Assembly (NCBI RefSeq): GCF_042432805.1
Contig: NZ_JBHLWO010000002.1
Location: 1,798,001-1,862,000 of the forward strand
Length of the DNA stretch: 64,000 bases
Direction of reading: 5' to 3'
Source of the DNA: Olivibacter oleidegradans
Lineage (GTDB): Bacteria > Bacteroidota > Bacteroidia > Sphingobacteriales > Sphingobacteriaceae
The translations under genes were made by a program, and so were the position numbers. Of this stretch, positions 60,560 to 64,000 are shown one piece after another; position 1 is the stretch's first letter; each line of letters starts with the position of its first letter. The notes beneath the pieces were generated by a model, which had not been told where the DNA came from, ran no database searches, and worked only from the letters and a program-made list of their open reading frames with translations.

Positions 60560-61915
60560 TTATTTATTGTTATTTTCCCCGCGTCTGTTTTGATTGAATT
60601 TCTCCTGCCAATAGGTTTCGATGGTTTCCAGCGTTTTTCCTTTGGTTTCCGGTAAAAGATAGTACACCGCGAAAAAGGCGATTGCGCAGCAGACCGCAAA
60701 AAAGCGGAAGGTCCAAGCAGCTCCCCAACTGTCGAGCATAATGGGTGTTAATTGACCAACGATGGCGTCTGCGATCCACATCACCAACACGCTTAAGGCC
60801 ATCGCCTTTGCACGGATAGCACTTGGAAATATTTCGGAGGCTACGACGAACTTGAGTGGCCCGATGGAAAACGCAAAAAAGAGTAGAAAGCCAAGAATGG
60901 GAAGTGCCAGCAACCATCCATAGTTTTCCATGTTAACATTTAAGAACCAAGCTGTTAATAGCAAGCAAATTGTAGCACCGGCAGAACCGACGAGATAAAG
61001 TGGACGTCTCCCCCAGCTATCTACTTTCCAAATAGCGATTCCTGTAAAAATGACATTAGCTAAACCAAAATAGATTTGCGTTTGCAAGGATCCGCTTAAG
61101 GAAAGCCCGGATTGCACTAAGATCGTCGGGCCGAAATAGATGATGGCATTAATACCGCTCAATTGTGAAAATAGGGGTAATAACAAGCCGAGCAGAAGGG
61201 CCTGACGGTACACAGGCTTCCAAAGAGACACCTTAATCATCCGCTCGGGCGATGATGCAGTACTGATCACTTCAGTTAACTGTAGACGTCGCATCACCTC
61301 CGCCGCTCGGTCGTCCCTCCCCTTTTGCATCAACCATCTCGGACTTTCAGGAATACGATAAAGTCCAAACCAGAACAGCAGGGCCGGTATAGCCCCCATA
61401 AGAAACATCATGCGCCAGTGCGAGCCATCAGTCCACTGCCAATTGTACTGGAGCACTGCCGCATTACTGAGATAAGCTATTAAAATGCCAATAGTAACCG
61501 CCAACTGATAGCAAGTAACCATACGACCGCGCAAAGAAGCAGGTGACACCTCAGCGATATACAGTGGTACCACAATGGAAGCAACTCCCACGCCAACACC
61601 GCTCAAGCACCGCGCTACTAACAAGGTAAAGAAATCAGGGCTCAAACTACACCCTATTGCCGACAGAAAAAAAAGTGCTGCCGCCGCGATCAAAAGCGAC
61701 TTCCTACCGTAACGGTCGCTCAATTTACCGGCAAAGGCGACACCTACAATACAACCGATTAGCGCAGATGACACAAACAATCCCTCCTGAGAAGCGCTGA
61801 GTGCAAAATCTGTCTTAATCAGCGGGATAATGCCCGAAACCACGGCCATATCGAAACCAAACAGGAAGCCTCCAAGTGAAACAACTACAATAATAAAAAG
61901 CAGGTATATCCTCAT
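60560..61915 (-). CDS. MFS sugar porter
   Basis: 451 residues from ATG 61915 (MRIYLLFIIVVVSLGGFLFG); the frame to 61969 adds 18 residues reaching into the operator, so the shorter start is preferred. Sugar-porter motifs: FGFDMAVVSGIIPLI, GKLSDRYGRKSLLI, PESPRWLMQKGRDDRAAEVM and LLPETKGKTLETIETYW. It probably imports mannose or a related hexose by proton symport across the inner membrane. First gene of the operon, so uptake and degradation are induced together. Confidence 0.93.
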   Translation of the reverse strand: MRIYLLFIIVVVSLGGFLFGFDMAVVSGIIPLIKTDFALSASQEGLFVSSALIGCIVGVAFAGKLSDRYGRKSLLIAAAALFFLSAIGCSLSPDFFTLLVARCLSGVGVGVASIVVPLYIAEVSPASLRGRMVTCYQLAVTIGILIAYLSNAAVLQYNWQWTDGSHWRMMFLMGAIPALLFWFGLYRIPESPRWLMQKGRDDRAAEVMRRLQLTEVISTASSPERMIKVSLWKPVYRQALLLGLLLPLFSQLSGINAIIYFGPTILVQSGLSLSGSLQTQIYFGLANVIFTGIAIWKVDSWGRRPLYLVGSAGATICLLLTAWFLNVNMENYGWLLALPILGFLLFFAFSIGPLKFVVASEIFPSAIRAKAMALSVLVMWIADAIVGQLTPIMLDSWGAAWTFRFFAVCCAIAFFAVYYLLPETKGKTLETIETYWQEKFNQNRRGENNNK

Positions 61916-61947
61916 AATTCTTTTTGGTTTGAGAGTACATACATCTA

Positions 61948-61963
61948 ATATGTACACACATAC
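61948..61963. promoter_or_regulatory. GntR operator, operon promoter
   Basis: ATATGTACACACATAC (arms TATGT/ACATA, 4-nt centre). It directly follows the -7 box of the minus-strand operon and differs by only one base from 62967-62982. Between it and the MFS start lies a further GTACAT, making a longer dyad with ATGTAC. Confidence 0.72.
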
Positions 61964-61994
61964 AAACATATGCCTATTTTTTTAATTCTGCAAA
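61963..61994 (-). promoter_or_regulatory. Promoter of the mannoside operon
   Basis: On the minus strand TTTG (61994-61991), 20 nt, TATGTTTG (61970-61963): exact Bacteroidota consensus. The operator begins at the last base of the -7 box. Confidence 0.72.
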
Positions 61995-62016
61995 TAATCT
62001 TATTTTAGCCTACCAA

Positions 62017-62757
62017 ATGGAGAAAATGAAACTTCAGATAGATCATAAAAGTGCGGTTCCTTTGCATATACAGGCCGAAATGCTCTTGCGAGAACTGATT
62101 AAATCACCGGAATACCAGCAGGGCAAATTGCTGCCCAACGAAGTAGAATTGGCCAAACGATTGGCCATTTCGCGTACAACTTTACGTTTGGCCATTAATA
62201 AGCTAGTCTACGAAGAGTTATTGATCCGCAAGAAGGGTGTCGGTACGAAAGTGGCTTCTACCAAATTCAGCTCAAAATCGAAAAACTGGCTGAGCTTCTC
62301 CCAGGAGATGAAGAACCGAGGCATTGAAGTCAAGAACTTTGAATTGCACGTGAGCTGGGTATTACCCGAACCGCATGTTGCCGATTTCTTTGAATTAAAA
62401 GAAGATCGAAAAGTATTGAAACTGGAGCGTTTACGGGGAAAAAAAGATGATCCTTTTGTCTACTTTATTTCTTATTTCCATCCGCGCGTAGGACTCACGG
62501 GCGATGAGGACTTTAAACGCCCCCTCTACGAAATACTTGAGCAGGATTATCATATCGTAGCGGACCTATCGCAAGAAGAAATCAATGCAAAAGCGGCCAA
62601 TAAATTTGTTGCGGACAAATTAGAGATTAATCAGGGCGATCCTATCTTATTCCGAAAACGATTTGTATTCGACCGAGCGGGCCGCCCAATCGAATACAAT
62701 TTAGGTTATTACCGCGCCGACAGTTTTACCTTCACGGTAGAAAGTCGACGTGATTGA
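62017..62757 (+). CDS. GntR-family regulator with UTRA ligand domain (HutC subfamily)
   Basis: 246 residues. N-terminal winged helix (about 8-75): PLHIQAEMLLRELIKSPEYQ, LPNEVELAKRLAISRTTLRL, KKGVGTKVAS. UTRA domain (about 95-240): KVLKLERLRGKKDDPFVYFI and FRKRFVFDRAGRPIEYNLGY. It probably represses the divergent operon and the GH92 gene at 63043 until a sugar phosphate or mannoside binds the UTRA pocket. Repression is inferred from operators placed at both start sites; the ligand is unknown. Confidence 0.92.
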   Translation: MEKMKLQIDHKSAVPLHIQAEMLLRELIKSPEYQQGKLLPNEVELAKRLAISRTTLRLAINKLVYEELLIRKKGVGTKVASTKFSSKSKNWLSFSQEMKNRGIEVKNFELHVSWVLPEPHVADFFELKEDRKVLKLERLRGKKDDPFVYFISYFHPRVGLTGDEDFKRPLYEILEQDYHIVADLSQEEINAKAANKFVADKLEINQGDPILFRKRFVFDRAGRPIEYNLGYYRADSFTFTVESRRD

Positions 62758-62932
62758 TATAAAACCCTGTCTTCCTTTATTTTAAATTAAAAAACAGTAT
62801 TCTTCTGTCATAGGTACATCGCTCACTCATGATTTACTAATGAAGACTTCGATTTAAAAAAGTTTGCTCATACAAGCTAGATTTTAAAGGAAACAAAGGG
62901 TAAGCTGAGGCCTCCCTTCATTTGCATGCCAC

Positions 62933-62982
62933 TTGATACATAAGAAGATATTACTATATTTGCATAGTATGTACACACATAC
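62933..62982 (+). promoter_or_regulatory. Promoter and GntR operator of the second GH92 gene
   Basis: TTG (62933-62935), 19 nt, TATATTTG (62955-62962), then GTATGTACACACATAC (62967-62982; arms GTATGT/ACATAC, 4-nt centre). Same order as at the operon promoter. Confidence 0.75.
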
Positions 62983-63042
62983 ATAATTTATACAATAATA
63001 AGTTGATCGTAAAAAATCGCTTAGATCTATTTAAGCTTAATT

Positions 63043-64000
63043 ATGAAGAATATAAAAAATCTATGCTATCTATTCATTATCTCCCTTAATTGGATTACAA
63101 TTTTAAAGGCCCAAGAGGTAGAAGATCTTACCCGATACGTTAATCCCAATATTGGTACTGCTCACAGCCGTTATTTCTTTTATACACCTGCCGCGGTACC
63201 TTTTGGTATGGCCAAGTTAGCTCCTAGCACCAATGGAAGTTATGGCAATCCATCGGGCTGGGAAGCAGTTGGTTACGACGAGCGGCATCAATCGATCGAG
63301 GGCTTTCCTAATTTTCACGAGTTTCAAATCGGCGGTGTTGTTTTTGCACCTACAGTAGGCACTTTACAAACGCGCCCCGGTAAATTAGAAGAGGTTGAAA
63401 GCGGCTATCGATCGCGTTTCGACAAAAAAGACGAATATGCTACGGCGGGATACTATCGTGTCTATTTAAAAGATTATAAAGTTACGGCAGAATTAACGGC
63501 AACCGAGCGGGTTGGTTTTCATCGTTATACCTTTCCCGCAACAGATTCGGCGAACATAATTTTCGATATTGGTCATCAAATGGGTGAAAGCGGGCCCGTA
63601 GTGGATGCCTCTGTTCATTATGAAGGTCAAGTGGTTAAAGGTTACGTGGTTACGAAGCCGGCTTACGTGCAGAAGTATCAGCCGAACGCGAATGTAACCC
63701 TCTATTTCTACGCTGAACTGGATAAAAGGCCCACTTCCTTCGGCACTTTCACCGACAGCCTATGCTATCAAGGACAGCAGAAAGCAGAGGGTAAAGGCGT
63801 GGGTGCCTACCTACGCTTTGGCACACGGGAAGGCGAGCAAGTCAACATTAAAGTAGGACTTTCCTACACCTCCGTGGAAAATGCCCGGGAGAATTTAATC
63901 GCTGAGGCTTCCAATCTTTCGTTTGAGGATGCCAAACAACGTGCATATCAACGTTGGAATCAGTACCTTGGCAGAATTCACGTAAATGGAGGCAAAGAGG
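63043..64000 (+). CDS. GH92 alpha-mannosidase, 3' part beyond the right edge
   Basis: 319 residues are visible from ATG 63043, of a family usually near 750. Signal peptide MKNIKNLCYLFIISLNWITI, then the N-terminal GH92 beta-sandwich starting at VEDLTRYVNPNIGTAHSRYF, with AAVPFGMAKLAPSTN and FHEFQIGGVVFAPTVG. It lacks the lyase-like extension of the GH92 at 50799, so the two are different enzymes probably acting on different linkages. It has its own promoter with the same GntR operator. The catalytic C-terminal domain lies outside the window. Confidence 0.93.
   Translation, partial: MKNIKNLCYLFIISLNWITILKAQEVEDLTRYVNPNIGTAHSRYFFYTPAAVPFGMAKLAPSTNGSYGNPSGWEAVGYDERHQSIEGFPNFHEFQIGGVVFAPTVGTLQTRPGKLEEVESGYRSRFDKKDEYATAGYYRVYLKDYKVTAELTATERVGFHRYTFPATDSANIIFDIGHQMGESGPVVDASVHYEGQVVKGYVVTKPAYVQKYQPNANVTLYFYAELDKRPTSFGTFTDSLCYQGQQKAEGKGVGAYLRFGTREGEQVNIKVGLSYTSVENARENLIAEASNLSFEDAKQRAYQRWNQYLGRIHVNGGKE

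Noticed and set aside
1..64000. CRISPR arrays, tRNA or rRNA genes, insertion sequences, toxin-antitoxin or phage-defence systems
   Set aside because: No regularly spaced repeats, cloverleaf sequences, transposase motifs or defence domains were seen on either strand.

Overview
The window looks like a chromosomal segment of a Bacteroidota species, most likely of the Sphingobacteriaceae (Pedobacter, Sphingobacterium or Olivibacter type). Evidence: two SusC/SusD pairs, an ECF sigma/FecR anti-sigma pair, LytTR and HxlR regulators, promoters of the Bacteroidota type (TTG/TTTG, 19-20 nt, TAnnTTTG), moderate GC and weak ribosome binding sites. I see no rRNA, tRNA, CRISPR array or intact insertion sequence. 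Species placement is inference.

Left part (1-33 kb): an accessory, gene-dense but partly decayed region of small redox, detoxification and regulatory genes. It starts with the 5' part of an FtsX/MacB-type permease. An SRPBCC gene and a frameshifted ArsR gene follow. Next come three HxlR regulators, each divergent from an NAD(P)-dependent oxidoreductase and each with clear dyads between the genes. Further along are NIPSNAP, SDR, SGNH hydrolase, GNAT, YceI, amidohydrolase, DHFR-like, sulfatase, VOC, mini-ferredoxin/GNAT, LLM oxidoreductase, a KefB-type antiporter, PadR plus membrane protein, a TPR-Arr fusion, a LytS/LytTR two-component pair, CPBP, DUF4405, RidA, a flavodoxin-fold quinone reductase and three Crp/Fnr regulators. 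At least six gene remnants and a diverged 190-bp duplication show past rearrangement.

Middle (33-49 kb): an ECF sigma, FecR, STN-bearing SusC and SusD locus with no enzymes of its own; an EamA transporter; a PqiA-like and another membrane protein; then two sulfatases flanking a small unknown gene. All three of these last genes carry a LacI-type palindrome upstream. A phosphonatase-like HAD gene follows.

Right part (49-64 kb): a polysaccharide utilisation locus for alpha-mannosides. A GntR/UTRA regulator (plus strand) is divergent from an operon of MFS sugar porter, SusC, SusD, phosphomannose isomerase, a GH92 mannosidase with an extra N-terminal beta-sandwich, and an (alpha/alpha)6-barrel glycosidase lipoprotein. 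A second GH92 gene runs off the right edge. Both the operon promoter and the second GH92 promoter carry the same operator directly after the -7 box, so one repressor probably controls both. Inferred flow: glycan capture by SusCD, trimming by GH92 enzymes, mannose uptake by MFS, and entry into glycolysis through mannose 6-phosphate and ManA; the sugar kinase is not in the window.
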